Part shown: piece after piece, positions 26,887 through 36,916 of the stretch
How the letters are laid out: the number at the start of each line of letters is the position of its first letter
How positions within the stretch are numbered: position 1 is the first letter of the stretch
DNA from: Paenibacillus endophyticus
GTDB lineage: Bacteria; Bacillota; Bacilli; Paenibacillales; Paenibacillaceae
Assembly: GCF_014192395.1 (NCBI RefSeq)
Contig: NZ_JACHXW010000010.1
Coordinates: 16,014 to 80,013, forward strand
Reading direction: 5' to 3'
Length of the DNA: 64,000 nucleotides
The notes under the pieces: generated by a model
Databases searched by the model: none
The model's input: only the letters and a program-made list of their open reading frames with translations
What the model was told of the DNA's origin: nothing
Position numbers and translations under genes: made by a program

Positions 26887-28596
26887 CTATTCCATTCTGA
26901 ACTTAGCGACATGACCCTGCAAGTCGCTTGCAACGGCATGCAAGGCAATCGCCGAGGCAGTCATTTCTTCCATGTAAGCGAGCTGCTCTTCCGTTGCGGC
27001 CGATACGCTTTGCGTCAATGCCGACGCTTCATGCGCCTGCTTCGCACTCAATGTCGTAGAGCTTGCTATCTGTTTCGAGCCCACCGAGATTTGCTCGGAT
27101 GATAGGGAGATCCCTTGCATTTGACTTGCTACTTCCTCCACCGAGCTGCGAATAAGCTGGAACTGCCTGCTCGTCTCCGCTACTGAGCGCATCCCTTTTT
27201 TCACCTCGCTTTTGCCCTTGTCCATCATCGTCACGGCACGAAGCGTATGATTGCGTACAGCACCGAGCGCCTTCGTTACCCGTTTCGATGCATCCGCCGA
27301 TTGAACCGCCAGCTGCCTCACCTCTTGGGCAACAACCGCAAAGCCTTGACCATGCTCTCCCGCTCTAGCAGCTTCAATCGTTGCATTTAATGCAAGCAGA
27401 TTCGTCTGTCCGGCTATCGTAGAAATGAGTGTAACGATTTTCTCGATTTGCTGCACGCTCTCTCTCAGCTCATTCATGAACAACGACGTATCATCGACAA
27501 TCTGGTCTATCCTCCCCATATCACGGCTAGTATTCTCCATATAGGAGTAGCCTCCGTCTACAATTTGAATGGCTTGCTCAGACGTTTCCGATATGATGCC
27601 AACCGAGGCTGTGATCATACCGATCGCATTCACGATTTCATCCATCGACCGAGAAATAGCCGTTGTTCCTTGCTGCTGCTGTTCTGCTGAGGAGACAACC
27701 TGCTGAATAGATTCTACGATATAATAAGTCGCCGATGAAGTTTGCCTTGCGCCTTCCCGAAGCTCCTCGGAGCTTGTCGCTAACTGATCGGCGGCTGCGT
27801 TCACTTTCTCGATCATCGCTTGCAATCCCGCTCTCATTCCCGCAAATGAGTTCGCTAATGAACCGATTTCGTCCTTATTCCGAATATAAAGGGGGGCGCT
27901 GCGCAAATCACCGCCAGCAACGGCGGCTGCCATGCTCGACAAACGTTTGATCGGATTTGAAATATTTCTCGACAACAAGGTGCCGAGCAGCATCGTTGCA
28001 GCAATCAGAATCATGCTGCCAACAAGCATCGAGGCATTCGTTCGCTGAACCTCCTTGCCGTTAGCCGCGACCTCCGAGGCCATAAGAGTTTCTTGCTTGG
28101 ATGCCAGCTTTGCTGCATTCGTGCGAATCAGCTTAGCGAGCGGGAATATGCGAGTATTGGCATAAGAACTCGATTTCGCCGTTTCAACGCCGCTAAATTC
28201 CTTGATTCGCTCCATATACTGCACATTCCAGCTCAGAAGAGCGTTCAGCTTTTCGATATCCTCCTCGTTCTGCAGCAATCCGAGCGCAGCTCCCGCCCGG
28301 CTGACAATGTCCGCACTGGAGTCGTTTACTTCCGCCAGCGCATCCTTGTTTCGATTCAACAAGTAGCTGCTAAAGCTGCTGTTAAGCTGTACCGCATTTA
28401 GCTGAATCGCTTCCATATGTACGAGCACGGCCACATTACGGTCGATGAGCTCCGTATAAGAACCATTCAAGCTTTTCAGATTATAAAAGATAAAGCTTAA
28501 CAAGAGCAGGATGAACACAATCGCAACTATAAAACCGCCATAAATCTTTTTGGCTATCGTAAACCTCCATTTGCTCCACACGTTTAATTTAATCAT
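26887..28596 (-). CDS. Methyl-accepting chemotaxis protein
   Basis: 569 residues: membrane helix 1 (about 17-40), a four-helix-bundle type periplasmic sensor of about 140 residues, membrane helix 2 ([20 protein letters not shown]), HAMP, then a long coiled-coil signalling domain. The hairpin tip that contacts CheA/CheW is [34 protein letters not shown]. The 4HB sensor gives no clue to the ligand. AAGGAG precedes ATG 28596. It lies immediately downstream of the SLH-peptidase gene but is separated from it by a terminator. Confidence 0.94.
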   Translation of the reverse strand: MIKLNVWSKWRFTIAKKIYGGFIVAIVFILLLLSFIFYNLKSLNGSYTELIDRNVAVLVHMEAIQLNAVQLNSSFSSYLLNRNKDALAEVNDSSADIVSRAGAALGLLQNEEDIEKLNALLSWNVQYMERIKEFSGVETAKSSSYANTRIFPLAKLIRTNAAKLASKQETLMASEVAANGKEVQRTNASMLVGSMILIAATMLLGTLLSRNISNPIKRLSSMAAAVAGGDLRSAPLYIRNKDEIGSLANSFAGMRAGLQAMIEKVNAAADQLATSSEELREGARQTSSATYYIVESIQQVVSSAEQQQQGTTAISRSMDEIVNAIGMITASVGIISETSEQAIQIVDGGYSYMENTSRDMGRIDQIVDDTSLFMNELRESVQQIEKIVTLISTIAGQTNLLALNATIEAARAGEHGQGFAVVAQEVRQLAVQSADASKRVTKALGAVRNHTLRAVTMMDKGKSEVKKGMRSVAETSRQFQLIRSSVEEVASQMQGISLSSEQISVGSKQIASSTTLSAKQAHEASALTQSVSAATEEQLAYMEEMTASAIALHAVASDLQGHVAKFRME

Positions 28597-28651
28597 CGCT
28601 GTTCTCCTTCGATTCCCTGTCGGGACATTATGGATGCGGAGAAATAGGTTT

Positions 28652-28690
28652 AAATAAAGGAACTGCCGCCGGCAGTCCCTTTATTTAAAA
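28652..28690 (-). terminator. Terminator of the M28/M14 peptidase gene
   Basis: A 17-bp stem with one mismatch (AAATAAAGGaACTGCCG / CGGCAGTcCCTTTATTT); the minus-strand tail is TTTATTTAAACC. Confidence 0.82.
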
Positions 28691-28700
28691 TGGCTATGAA

Positions 28701-31700
28701 TTAATTTTGTTTCAACAGCTTGCTAATAATAACGGCTGCCTGCGCACGGTTGGCAATGCCTTTAGGAGCATAAGTGCCGTCTGTCATGCCGTTGATTACA
28801 CCTTGCTGCGTGAGAAGCGCGATTGCTTCTTTAGCGTACAAGGCCATTAGGTCTTTATCAGCGAATTTGTCCAACGCGCCGTCAATATCGCTAACAATCG
28901 CATCCTTATTCACGATTTTCAAAGCATTCGCAGCCATAATGGCCATTTCCTCGCGAGTAATCGGTCTGTTAGGGTCAAATTTGCCTTCCCCTACTCCTTG
29001 CGCAAGTCCTGCTTTGACAGCAGCTGCTACAGAGGCATAATACCAGTCCGAGGCATCCACATCGCTAAAGGTTACAGATGCCGTCTCATCCGCTAATTGG
29101 AAAGCACGAACGAGCATCGTTAAAAATTCAGCCCGCGTTACTTCTTTCAGCGGTGCGAACGTCGTGCTGCTTAGGCCGGAAATGATGCCTTTGCCTGCCA
29201 GTTCTTCAATCGCCTCACCTGCCCACGCCTCAACCTTGCCAAGATCCTTAAATACAGGAACTACGACCGGAGTAGGTGTCGGGGTTGGCGACGGTGTTAC
29301 GACCGGTCCAGGCCCGCCTGTACCAGGGTTTGCAGTTGGGGACGGTGTTACGACTGGACCGTCATCCACTTGGTCCGGAGAAGCAGCAGGAGCAGCCGCG
29401 AATATTGCGTTTGCTACAATTCTGAACTGCTTTTGCGCACTCGCTTTAATGAGTAAATCATTCGAAAATAATGTTACATGAATCTTGCCTTCGTCGTACG
29501 TAAAACCAACTACCTTCCCTTTCGCAACGGAACTGTTCGGCCACCAGCCTGCTTTCAAGAAATCAGCATCCATGCTGGCTGTTGCCAATACCTTGGCGCT
29601 GCCTGGAATAGCAGTCATATAAGAACCTGTACCTGTATACAAGTATTCTTTTTTGTCATACGCTGCTGTAATTGTATGCCCCTGCTCGAGCACTGCATTG
29701 AACAAGCCTTCATGGGAGCGGGATGTTGTTCCAAAGTTGAATCCTGGTAGAAGACCCGAGCCCTTCATTGTATTCATTGCATTTATTCCGAACCCGACGT
29801 ATGGTTTCCCCGTGTTGATAAGCTCCGTACTTACCAATCCGCTCGTATTAATAAGAACATCACTTGTTGCCATATCGGCAGCTATTGGAAAACCTAAGCT
29901 ATTCAATACAAATAATCCATCTGCTCCAGTGACTGAGACGCTAGCCTGCTTCAGCAGTTTTCCTTCTCTGCTGTTCTCTTCGTCGAATGGCACGATATCC
30001 AGCAAGTATTTTTGAGAAACAAGCTGAAGATTCGTTTTGGAGACTAGGAAATCCCCTAATTCATAACCAGTGGCGCCACTGCTAAGCATCGTCACTGATT
30101 TCTTCGCTGCCAGCAATTCATTAATCGCTTTGATTGCATCATTATTCGTGTTCCGTATTACATAATGTTTGGCATCTTCCGTTATCGTCGTCTTAGGAAT
30201 GGTAATGGATGTGACGGCTTCCGTTTTGCCTGAAAATGCGCCTACTTGGCGAATCTCATACTTATCGAACCCCCTCATATCGGCAAAGCTTTGTACAATT
30301 GCCGCATAAAGCTCTGGAAAATCAGATACGTCAATACCATCATAAAGGACTAGATTAGCGTATCCTCTTTTAGCTTGCTTCATATTAATAACATAGGTCC
30401 CGATCGGATAAGTAACGGCATTCACGGTAACCTGCTTCGTGGTTTGCTCTACTTTCACTCCATTGTTCAATAGGTATTGCACCATTTCATAAGTTGCAAG
30501 ACGGTTTTTTTGCAAACCGCTAGCTACTGGAAGCACATAGTAATCAGGGAAGAAATTGATTTCCTCGCCGCGTGGCCTGCCGATGACTTGGTCAGCTGCA
30601 TTAGTCAAATACTGATCGACTGAACGGCTGTCAATGTTATCTATTCCGCGTTTATAAACTTCCAATTGGTTTAAAAACAGCTTTTCTTTGTTGTCAGATA
30701 CATATTTAGTAGCTGCTACGCTTGCATAGAAGAGAGCGGTTGTAGATTCTTCATTAAGAGCCGGGATTTCCAACGTATGTCCTAGTGCACCATGGTGCAT
30801 TGCATATACGGCTGTGTAGGCAGGTGAAGCATCATCCCAGCCTGATTTATTCGGACCGCTGTTGTTTTTGTGAGATTCATATGGAATTTCATAGCTCGGA
30901 ATTTCCGTTTGTGCTATTCCTGCTTTACCCATTGCATTCGCTTGCTCTAGCATGCTGCCGATTAATAGATCGTACTCGAAATTCGGATCATGTGGAGGCG
31001 TACAAGGTTCAATCAGGAAGCTGCCCACAAAACCGTGCATATCTAAGAAGGACAAAGGCGACCACTTCGCAATGGCTTTAGTTACGATTTGTGTTTCGGG
31101 CTGTGTTTGGTATGAATTGTCACGGTTTAAATCGAATCCGTTGGCATTGGCCCGAGTATTTAAGTAACGACCATCCGGGTTCTGAGTGAAATTCATTAAG
31201 AATATCGCATCATCGAGCGCTTCGTTTATGTCCAAAGTAACTTTTTGAGGATTATTTGTATCTTTGCTGGTGCTGTACTCAATTTGATCATTTAAGCCAA
31301 TTTCCCTGAAGAAATTAATAATAGAGTCAACGCCCGGCGCTTCATCCGGATGGATATTGTTTAACCAAATAGGTACTTTATAGTCGGTGTATGCACCGCT
31401 CTTAATTTTTTCCTGCAATCCTTTAGGATCATTCATCATAGCAGGCAATGTTTCGTTTAAGTATTTGTCTACTGACGCCTTGTCCTTAGCCAATATCGTG
31501 AAATAAATATTTCGACCCTGAACGGATTGTCCCAAAACCTGAGTTTCCACGTAACGTCCGTTCTTCTTGGCAATGGCTTCTGTAATCTCATCAATGGCAG
31601 GTTTAATTTCGTCATAAGTATGGTAGCTGTCATACGCATTAAGCTTAATTGGTGCGGTTGCGATCGTACGGCCATTCTGGTCAAGTACCGCAAAGTCACG

Positions 31701-33074
31701 CGTACCTATCATAGCGGGATATCTAGAGCGTACATTACCCGACAGGTTACCTGTGTTGTAAATCCAATCAAACGTTACTTTGGCTTTAACCGTTGTGCCG
31801 TCTAGAACGGCCGGCTCCTCCAAGTAGATGAACGGGTCGCCTGTATATGCGTTAGTAACCCACTTCTTCCATTCCGTCAAAGCTTTCCCGCCGTAAGACC
31901 ATTGCAGATTCGCAAGCGTTACGCCTGCCGGAAGCTCGAATTGAACGTCAATTGTTCTTTTTTCAGTAATCGATGCTTTATCCGTGCTCAGTTGAAGCTT
32001 CTCTGGAGCAAGCTCCTCGACTTCAAGGATGATGCCTGTCAGCACTTTCGTAAAGGTAGTTAAATGCTGCTCAAGCCGTCCTGGATATTTGGATTGAATA
32101 TACGCGAGTGTATCATTTGGCGTATGCCAAACTTCCCCATCATATTCCGAGTCTGAAGTTTGGGTATAACCATCCATAGCTCCTAGATTCCAGTTAGTCG
32201 CTTCCAAGTATGCAATCGGAATACCTGCTTTTGAGAATGCAGCGTGATCGCTCCAGTCGCCTGTCGTACCTGCCGGATACTTAGGATTCAAACCTGGATT
32301 CGTAATCAGATCCAGATCAAGACGCTCCGCAATGTCCAACCCTAGCTCGCGGACAAAACCTTTCGAGCCTTTGCTTCCATAGATGTACATAAAGTCACCG
32401 ACAGCTAAGCTGTCCAGGTTAATCATGGCAACCGTATTTTGCTTATCTACGGTACTCATCTGAGAAACATAATATTGAGAACCTTGCGTACCTACCTCTT
32501 CAGCGCCAAATGCAATAAATTTAACGGTGTAAGGCGTATTCAACTGCGCTACCGCTTTAGCGGACTCAAGCATTACAGCTACACCAGAGGCATTATCATC
32601 TGCCCCTTTGCCAGCGCTCACGGAATCGTAATGTGCTCCGACAATTATCACTTTAGGAGATATGCCTATTTTCGTTGCTACAATATTGTTAGACGTTTTG
32701 CCTGAACTCCCATAGCTGAACGGTTGTACCGTTACGCCATAGCCAAGCTTTTCAAATTCCGCTTTCACATAGTTTCCGGCTTCAACCTCTTTGGCTGAGC
32801 CAGCAACGCGTGTTCCGATTGTATTAGCCAAGTAATCGAGATACTCATAAGCGCTTATACCAACTGTACTATCCGGTTCGGCTAATGCAGCTATCGCTGG
32901 CGATTCGGTTTCCTGAGGCTCTTCTACCACCGCAGGTGGCGCAGTATCCTCTACAGTTGGAGTCGTGCCGGCATCTTCCAACGCGAAGGCCGCACCAGGC
33001 GCTGCGATGGAGAAAACTAGCATTAAGGATAGTAAGAGTGCGAGCATCTTTTGCGATACAAATTTCTTAGACAT
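28701..33074 (-). CDS. Secreted SLH-anchored protein with M28 and M14 peptidase domains
   Basis: 1457 residues. Signal peptide 1-31. An M28 aminopeptidase domain spans about 75-350, with zinc ligands His148 (GAHYD), Asp160 (GADDNASG), Glu192/Glu193 (GAEEVG), Asp221 (MINLDS) and His317 (VWHTPND). After a beta-rich linker, an M14 carboxypeptidase domain spans about 485-800: His575 and Glu578 in NNIHPDEAP, Asn650-Arg651 in GFDLNRD, His680 in FLDMHGF, and a Glu in GHTLEIPALNEES. The region to about 1235 is unassigned, then a Pro/Thr linker and three SLH repeats (1274-1325, 1335-1390, 1403-1457) that bind pyruvylated cell-wall polymer. It probably trims peptides from both ends at the cell surface. 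AAAGGAGG precedes ATG 33074. The promoter region carries the TTGTATACAA operator shared with amino-acid catabolism. Confidence 0.93.
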   Translation of the reverse strand: MSKKFVSQKMLALLLSLMLVFSIAAPGAAFALEDAGTTPTVEDTAPPAVVEEPQETESPAIAALAEPDSTVGISAYEYLDYLANTIGTRVAGSAKEVEAGNYVKAEFEKLGYGVTVQPFSYGSSGKTSNNIVATKIGISPKVIIVGAHYDSVSAGKGADDNASGVAVMLESAKAVAQLNTPYTVKFIAFGAEEVGTQGSQYYVSQMSTVDKQNTVAMINLDSLAVGDFMYIYGSKGSKGFVRELGLDIAERLDLDLITNPGLNPKYPAGTTGDWSDHAAFSKAGIPIAYLEATNWNLGAMDGYTQTSDSEYDGEVWHTPNDTLAYIQSKYPGRLEQHLTTFTKVLTGIILEVEELAPEKLQLSTDKASITEKRTIDVQFELPAGVTLANLQWSYGGKALTEWKKWVTNAYTGDPFIYLEEPAVLDGTTVKAKVTFDWIYNTGNLSGNVRSRYPAMIGTRDFAVLDQNGRTIATAPIKLNAYDSYHTYDEIKPAIDEITEAIAKKNGRYVETQVLGQSVQGRNIYFTILAKDKASVDKYLNETLPAMMNDPKGLQEKIKSGAYTDYKVPIWLNNIHPDEAPGVDSIINFFREIGLNDQIEYSTSKDTNNPQKVTLDINEALDDAIFLMNFTQNPDGRYLNTRANANGFDLNRDNSYQTQPETQIVTKAIAKWSPLSFLDMHGFVGSFLIEPCTPPHDPNFEYDLLIGSMLEQANAMGKAGIAQTEIPSYEIPYESHKNNSGPNKSGWDDASPAYTAVYAMHHGALGHTLEIPALNEESTTALFYASVAATKYVSDNKEKLFLNQLEVYKRGIDNIDSRSVDQYLTNAADQVIGRPRGEEINFFPDYYVLPVASGLQKNRLATYEMVQYLLNNGVKVEQTTKQVTVNAVTYPIGTYVINMKQAKRGYANLVLYDGIDVSDFPELYAAIVQSFADMRGFDKYEIRQVGAFSGKTEAVTSITIPKTTITEDAKHYVIRNTNNDAIKAINELLAAKKSVTMLSSGATGYELGDFLVSKTNLQLVSQKYLLDIVPFDEENSREGKLLKQASVSVTGADGLFVLNSLGFPIAADMATSDVLINTSGLVSTELINTGKPYVGFGINAMNTMKGSGLLPGFNFGTTSRSHEGLFNAVLEQGHTITAAYDKKEYLYTGTGSYMTAIPGSAKVLATASMDADFLKAGWWPNSSVAKGKVVGFTYDEGKIHVTLFSNDLLIKASAQKQFRIVANAIFAAAPAASPDQVDDGPVVTPSPTANPGTGGPGPVVTPSPTPTPTPVVVPVFKDLGKVEAWAGEAIEELAGKGIISGLSSTTFAPLKEVTRAEFLTMLVRAFQLADETASVTFSDVDASDWYYASVAAAVKAGLAQGVGEGKFDPNRPITREEMAIMAANALKIVNKDAIVSDIDGALDKFADKDLMALYAKEAIALLTQQGVINGMTDGTYAPKGIANRAQAAVIISKLLKQN

Positions 33075-33230
33075 GGTCTTCCTCCTTTTTTATCTAGCAA
33101 TTCAGACGATCTGGCAGAGAGAAGTCAAACAGCAACTAGACAACTCTATACTCATCACTCCATTTCCGTTTAGCCATGATCAATTTTGACTGCATCTGCG
33201 ATGTTATCTATAGGTTTAAAGCGTCAAAAT

Positions 33231-33240
33231 TTGTATACAA
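33231..33240. promoter_or_regulatory. TTGTATACAA operator, site A (peptidase promoter)
   Basis: A perfect 10-bp palindrome 157 bp upstream of the peptidase start codon and about 35 bp downstream of the candidate -10 box at 33275-33280. GTATAC cores are typical of GntR/FCD regulators (GTnnAC symmetry), and such a regulator is encoded at 40789. Confidence 0.6.
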
Positions 33241-33274
33241 TATACTTAACACAATATACTTCTTTACGTGAGAT

Positions 33275-33303
33275 AGTATAACACCGATATTTCATATGAA
33301 CAA
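33275..33303 (-). promoter_or_regulatory. Candidate promoter of the peptidase gene
   Basis: On the minus strand TTGTTC (-35, 33298-33303), a 17-bp spacer and TATACT (-10, 33275-33280). Transcription would start near 33268, giving a leader of about 195 nt that includes operator site A. Nothing else recognisable lies in 33075-33398. Confidence 0.5.
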
Positions 33304-33398
33304 TGAGTTTTTGAATATTCTACTATTTCCTCTCAAAATCGCAGTAATTATGTCAAATAAGATAACAAACGAATAGGAGGACATAAACAAAACCTCAA

Positions 33399-34964
33399 TT
33401 ATACCTTTATCGACGTTAGTTTAGCTTGCGTGAATAGCAGCATATAGTCATGCCCGCCTGCTTTAGAATCCGTACCTGACATATTGAACCCTCCGAAAGG
33501 ATGTACGCCAACAAGCGCTCCCGTGCATTTGCGATTAATATAAAGATTTCCGCAATGCATGTCTTGTAGTGCCGTTTGTATACGTTCCTCGTCTGAGGAG
33601 AAGTAAGCTCCCGTTAACCCAAACTCCGTATGGTTATACATAGAGATAGCCTCCTGCCAGCTTTCCGCTTTCGCAATCGCCAGCACTGGGCCGAAAATCT
33701 CTTCCTGCATCAGATAATCATCTGGACCCGCATCAGCAAATACGGTAGGTTCAATAAAATAACCGCCCTCTAGTCCCTTATTGCCGCCTATCAATAGCCG
33801 CGCCTCGCTTTTTCCGATCTCAATGGCCTTCATTATTTTATCAAAAGAGCTTTTATCAATAACCGGACCAACCGCTGCATTATCCTCCGGCGATCCCATT
33901 ATCAGCCTGCTTGTTCTGTCTTTTACCTTTTCAACCAATTCGTCATATACATCGGCTACCACAATCGCCCTCGAGCCTGCGGAGCATTTCTGGCCCTGGA
34001 AACCGAATGCTGATGCTACAATAGCGTCTGCGGCTGCATCAATATTCGCTGTTTCGTCCACGACGATGCCGTCCTTACCGCCCATCTCCGCGACCACACG
34101 CTTCATCCAGATCTGTCCAGGAGCCTGTTCGGCAGCAAGTCTATTAATGCGAAGACCTATTTCCTTCGAGCCCGTGAAGCTTACGAATCTCGTTTTGGGA
34201 TGGCTGGTCAAATAATCCCCAATCTCCGCGCCGCTGCCCGGCAAGTATTGCATAACGTCAGCAGGCATCCCCGACTCTACCATTAGCTCATAGAATTTGT
34301 AAGCTATAATAGGCGTCGTTGAAGCTGGCTTAAGAATAATCGTATTGCCCGCAACAATAGAAGCCGTTGCCATACCCGCGCAGATGGCGAGCGGGAAGTT
34401 CCACGGTGGAATCACGATGCCTACGCCTAACGGGATGTAGCTCAAACGGTTATCCTCACCAGGCAGCTTGACGAGCGGCTTATGCTCATTGGTTTCGGCA
34501 AGCTTTACCATCTCACGAGCATAATAATCCATGAAATCAATGGCCTCTGCCGTGTCAGCATCTGCTTCCGCCCAGTTTTTGCCCGACTCAATCACGAGCC
34601 ACGCCGAGAAATAATGCTTGCGTTCACGCATGAGTGCGGCAGCATTCATCAAGCAGGAGGCCCGCTCCCAAACCGTTGTGTTTTTCCAGCTTTCAAACGC
34701 CGTCAGCGCAGCATTCATCGCCTGTTCTGCCAGCTCACGGCTTGCTTTCGATACTTTTCCCACGATTTCATCCGTCTGGGCCGGATTAATCGAAATAATC
34801 TGATCCGAGGTATGTACGGCATGCCCCGCTATGTGAAGCGGATATTCCTTGCCTAGCTCTGCCCTCACTAAAGCGAGAGCGTCTGCAAATGCGGCATGAT
34901 TGTCCTCCGAGGCAAAGTTGGTCATCAGCTCGTTAGCAAAAGGTGTTTCCATACGTTCTTTCAT
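33399..34964 (-). CDS. 1-pyrroline-5-carboxylate dehydrogenase
   Basis: 521 residues, the length of the RocA/PutC-type enzymes that oxidise P5C (glutamate semialdehyde) to glutamate with NAD+. Aldehyde dehydrogenase residues are in place: Asn189 in IPPWNFP, Glu293 in VAEMGGKDG and Cys327 in GFQGQKCSAGSRA. Last gene of the leftward arginine/ornithine/proline operon, 13 bp after proline dehydrogenase; GAGGGG precedes ATG 34964. It takes P5C from both the proline dehydrogenase and ornithine aminotransferase reactions. No clear terminator was seen downstream. Confidence 0.94.
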   Translation of the reverse strand: MKERMETPFANELMTNFASEDNHAAFADALALVRAELGKEYPLHIAGHAVHTSDQIISINPAQTDEIVGKVSKASRELAEQAMNAALTAFESWKNTTVWERASCLMNAAALMRERKHYFSAWLVIESGKNWAEADADTAEAIDFMDYYAREMVKLAETNEHKPLVKLPGEDNRLSYIPLGVGIVIPPWNFPLAICAGMATASIVAGNTIILKPASTTPIIAYKFYELMVESGMPADVMQYLPGSGAEIGDYLTSHPKTRFVSFTGSKEIGLRINRLAAEQAPGQIWMKRVVAEMGGKDGIVVDETANIDAAADAIVASAFGFQGQKCSAGSRAIVVADVYDELVEKVKDRTSRLIMGSPEDNAAVGPVIDKSSFDKIMKAIEIGKSEARLLIGGNKGLEGGYFIEPTVFADAGPDDYLMQEEIFGPVLAIAKAESWQEAISMYNHTEFGLTGAYFSSDEERIQTALQDMHCGNLYINRKCTGALVGVHPFGGFNMSGTDSKAGGHDYMLLFTQAKLTSIKV

Positions 34965-34977
34965 CGTAAAATCCCCT

Positions 34978-35892
34978 CTATTTCCACATATTTTTCAAAA
35001 CAAACCATACATTGTCCGGCCGCTCAGCGAGCCTTCGCATGAAATAGCCAAACCAGTCCTCCCCATAAGGAACGTATATCCTTACGCGATAGCCTTCAAG
35101 CACAAGCTCATCCTGAAGCTCCTCGCAAATGCCGTAAAGCATTTGAAATTCAAACTGGCTCACCGGTATACCCTGGTCACGAATGAACGCTTTCGCCTGT
35201 TGAATAACGTCCCTGTCATGCGTCGCAATCGCCGTGTAGCTTCCGCTAAGCAAATGCTGCTCGATTAGGCGCATATAGGATTGGTCGACATCCGTTTTTA
35301 GCGGAAAAGCAACCTCCTTCGGCTCCTTATACGCGCCTTTTACTAGCCTTAAATTCGCATTCGTTAAGCCCAGCTCTTGCACGTCCTGCTCCGACCGATA
35401 CAAATAGGCTTGAATGACAATCCCCACGCGGTCACTCGACGCTCGCAGCTTTTGATAGAGATCCAAAGCAGGCTGGCAATGTGCATAGTCCTCCATATCG
35501 ATGCGCACGAAATTGTCCGTCTGTTCCGCAAGCTCCAAAATGCGCCGCATTTGACTCTCGCACAGCTCGCTGCCAAGATCTAGCCCTAAGCTGGTAAGCT
35601 TTAACGACAGATTGGCATTCACCCCCGAAGCCGCAATGGATGCAAGCGTACGCCTGCACATTTCGGTAGAATGCTCCGCTTCCTGCTTGCTGCTTATAAA
35701 TTCACCCAAGTGATCAAGCGTTGCCATCTTGCCCTGCTTATTAAGCTTCTTCACCGCTTCAATCGAGCTGTTGATTTCAACGCCTGCCACAAAACGGCTT
35801 GCGCCCAGCCTAAGTCCGTACTTGCGGGCAAGGCCCCCAACCCTCCTGCTTTTACCCAACGTCAGAAAGAAGCTTCTCATTAATTTTTCCAT
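34978..35892 (-). CDS. Proline dehydrogenase
   Basis: A 304-residue FAD-dependent TIM barrel that oxidises proline to P5C, passing electrons to the membrane quinone pool. Family motifs include the substrate-binding signature YGEDWFGYFMRRLAERPDN at the C-terminus, the FAD-contact segments LSLKLTSLGLD, FVRIDMEDYAH and LRLVKGAYKEP, and IATHDRD. Size equals the monofunctional Gram-positive enzyme (B. subtilis FadM/PutB). AGGAGG is 13 nt before ATG 35892, slightly long; ATG 35880 is an alternative. Sits between arginase and P5C dehydrogenase in the operon. Confidence 0.93.
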   Translation of the reverse strand: MEKLMRSFFLTLGKSRRVGGLARKYGLRLGASRFVAGVEINSSIEAVKKLNKQGKMATLDHLGEFISSKQEAEHSTEMCRRTLASIAASGVNANLSLKLTSLGLDLGSELCESQMRRILELAEQTDNFVRIDMEDYAHCQPALDLYQKLRASSDRVGIVIQAYLYRSEQDVQELGLTNANLRLVKGAYKEPKEVAFPLKTDVDQSYMRLIEQHLLSGSYTAIATHDRDVIQQAKAFIRDQGIPVSQFEFQMLYGICEELQDELVLEGYRVRIYVPYGEDWFGYFMRRLAERPDNVWFVLKNMWK

Positions 35893-35920
35893 CGTACGCC
35901 TTTAACCTCCTGCAATCGCC

Positions 35921-36823
35921 CTATATGATTCGTTTCCCAAGCAGAGAAGTTGCCATTTCCACAGCAAGCCGCGAGGTGCGCATCCCCACGTCGAGCAGCG
36001 GATTCACCTCTACGATGTCCATCGAGGTAACTCGGCCTGTTTCAGCTAACAGCTCCAGCGCAAGATGCGCTTCACGGTAGCTTATTCCTCCTGGAACAGG
36101 CGTACCGACACCAGCTGCTTCTGTCGGATCGAGACAGTCCATATCGAAGCTTACATGTACGCCATCCGTACCTTTGCTTACAATTTCAATCGCTTTCTCC
36201 ATCACTGCCTTCATTCCCAAACGATCGATGTCATGCATGGAGAAGCAAGCTATCCCTTCGTTCCGAATAAACTCCTTCTCATAAGGATCGAGATCACGGG
36301 CACCGATAATGACGACATTTTCTTTCTTGATAAGCGGACCCGCCCCAGGGATATCGCTTAACTTGAACTTGGAAAGCCCCATCGCAATCGCAAGAGGCAT
36401 CCCGTGCATATTGCCTGATGGCGTAGTCTCCTCCGTGTTCAAATCCCCATGCGCATCAAACCAAATCACTCCTAAATTGTCGTAATGGCCGGTCAATCCT
36501 GCTAACGAGCCAATCGAAACGCTGTGGTCGCCACCGAGAATAAGCGGGAAGGAATCGGCCATGACGGCCCGGTATACTTGCTCGCCTACCAAACCGCTCA
36601 TTTCCTTAACCTCTGGGAAATATTTTGTTTTCGGCTGCTTAGGATCAAGCACGCCATGTCTAGGACAGTTAACTTCGCTATTGCCTACCAACTCGAAGCC
36701 CATGCTTCTGATTTGGCGGGCCAGCCCCGATTGAATAATACTTTCGGGCCCAAGCTCTGTTCCCGCGCGGCTTCCGCCCATCCAGAAAGGCACACTGATG
36801 AGTCTTACTCTTTTGTTAGCCAT
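35921..36823 (-). CDS. rocF: Arginase
   Basis: About 300 residues. Converts arginine to ornithine and urea. The binuclear manganese site is fully present: LGGDHSVSIGS, WFDAHGDLNT and VSFDMDCLDP. ATG 36823 was chosen over 36883 because GAGAGGA lies just upstream and because the protein then begins with the usual short lead-in to RLISVPFWMG. Second gene of the operon, 93 bp after rocD. Its product ornithine is the substrate of RocD. Agmatinase is the main alternative, but the sequence is arginase-like throughout. Confidence 0.93.
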   Translation of the reverse strand: MANKRVRLISVPFWMGGSRAGTELGPESIIQSGLARQIRSMGFELVGNSEVNCPRHGVLDPKQPKTKYFPEVKEMSGLVGEQVYRAVMADSFPLILGGDHSVSIGSLAGLTGHYDNLGVIWFDAHGDLNTEETTPSGNMHGMPLAIAMGLSKFKLSDIPGAGPLIKKENVVIIGARDLDPYEKEFIRNEGIACFSMHDIDRLGMKAVMEKAIEIVSKGTDGVHVSFDMDCLDPTEAAGVGTPVPGGISYREAHLALELLAETGRVTSMDIVEVNPLLDVGMRTSRLAVEMATSLLGKRII

Positions 36824-36916
36824 AGAATCCTCTCCCTCTGCCCCGTTAACCATCCTCTTTAATAGAACTCCCATGATGAACATCCTTCCTCTGCGCTGTC
36901 TTTGCCTGCAAGCATC

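Noticed and set aside
29633..29642. A fourth CTGTATACAA copy
   Set aside because: It lies deep inside the peptidase coding sequence, away from any promoter, so it is probably a chance match. It does show that the 10-bp motif occurs by chance at this scale.
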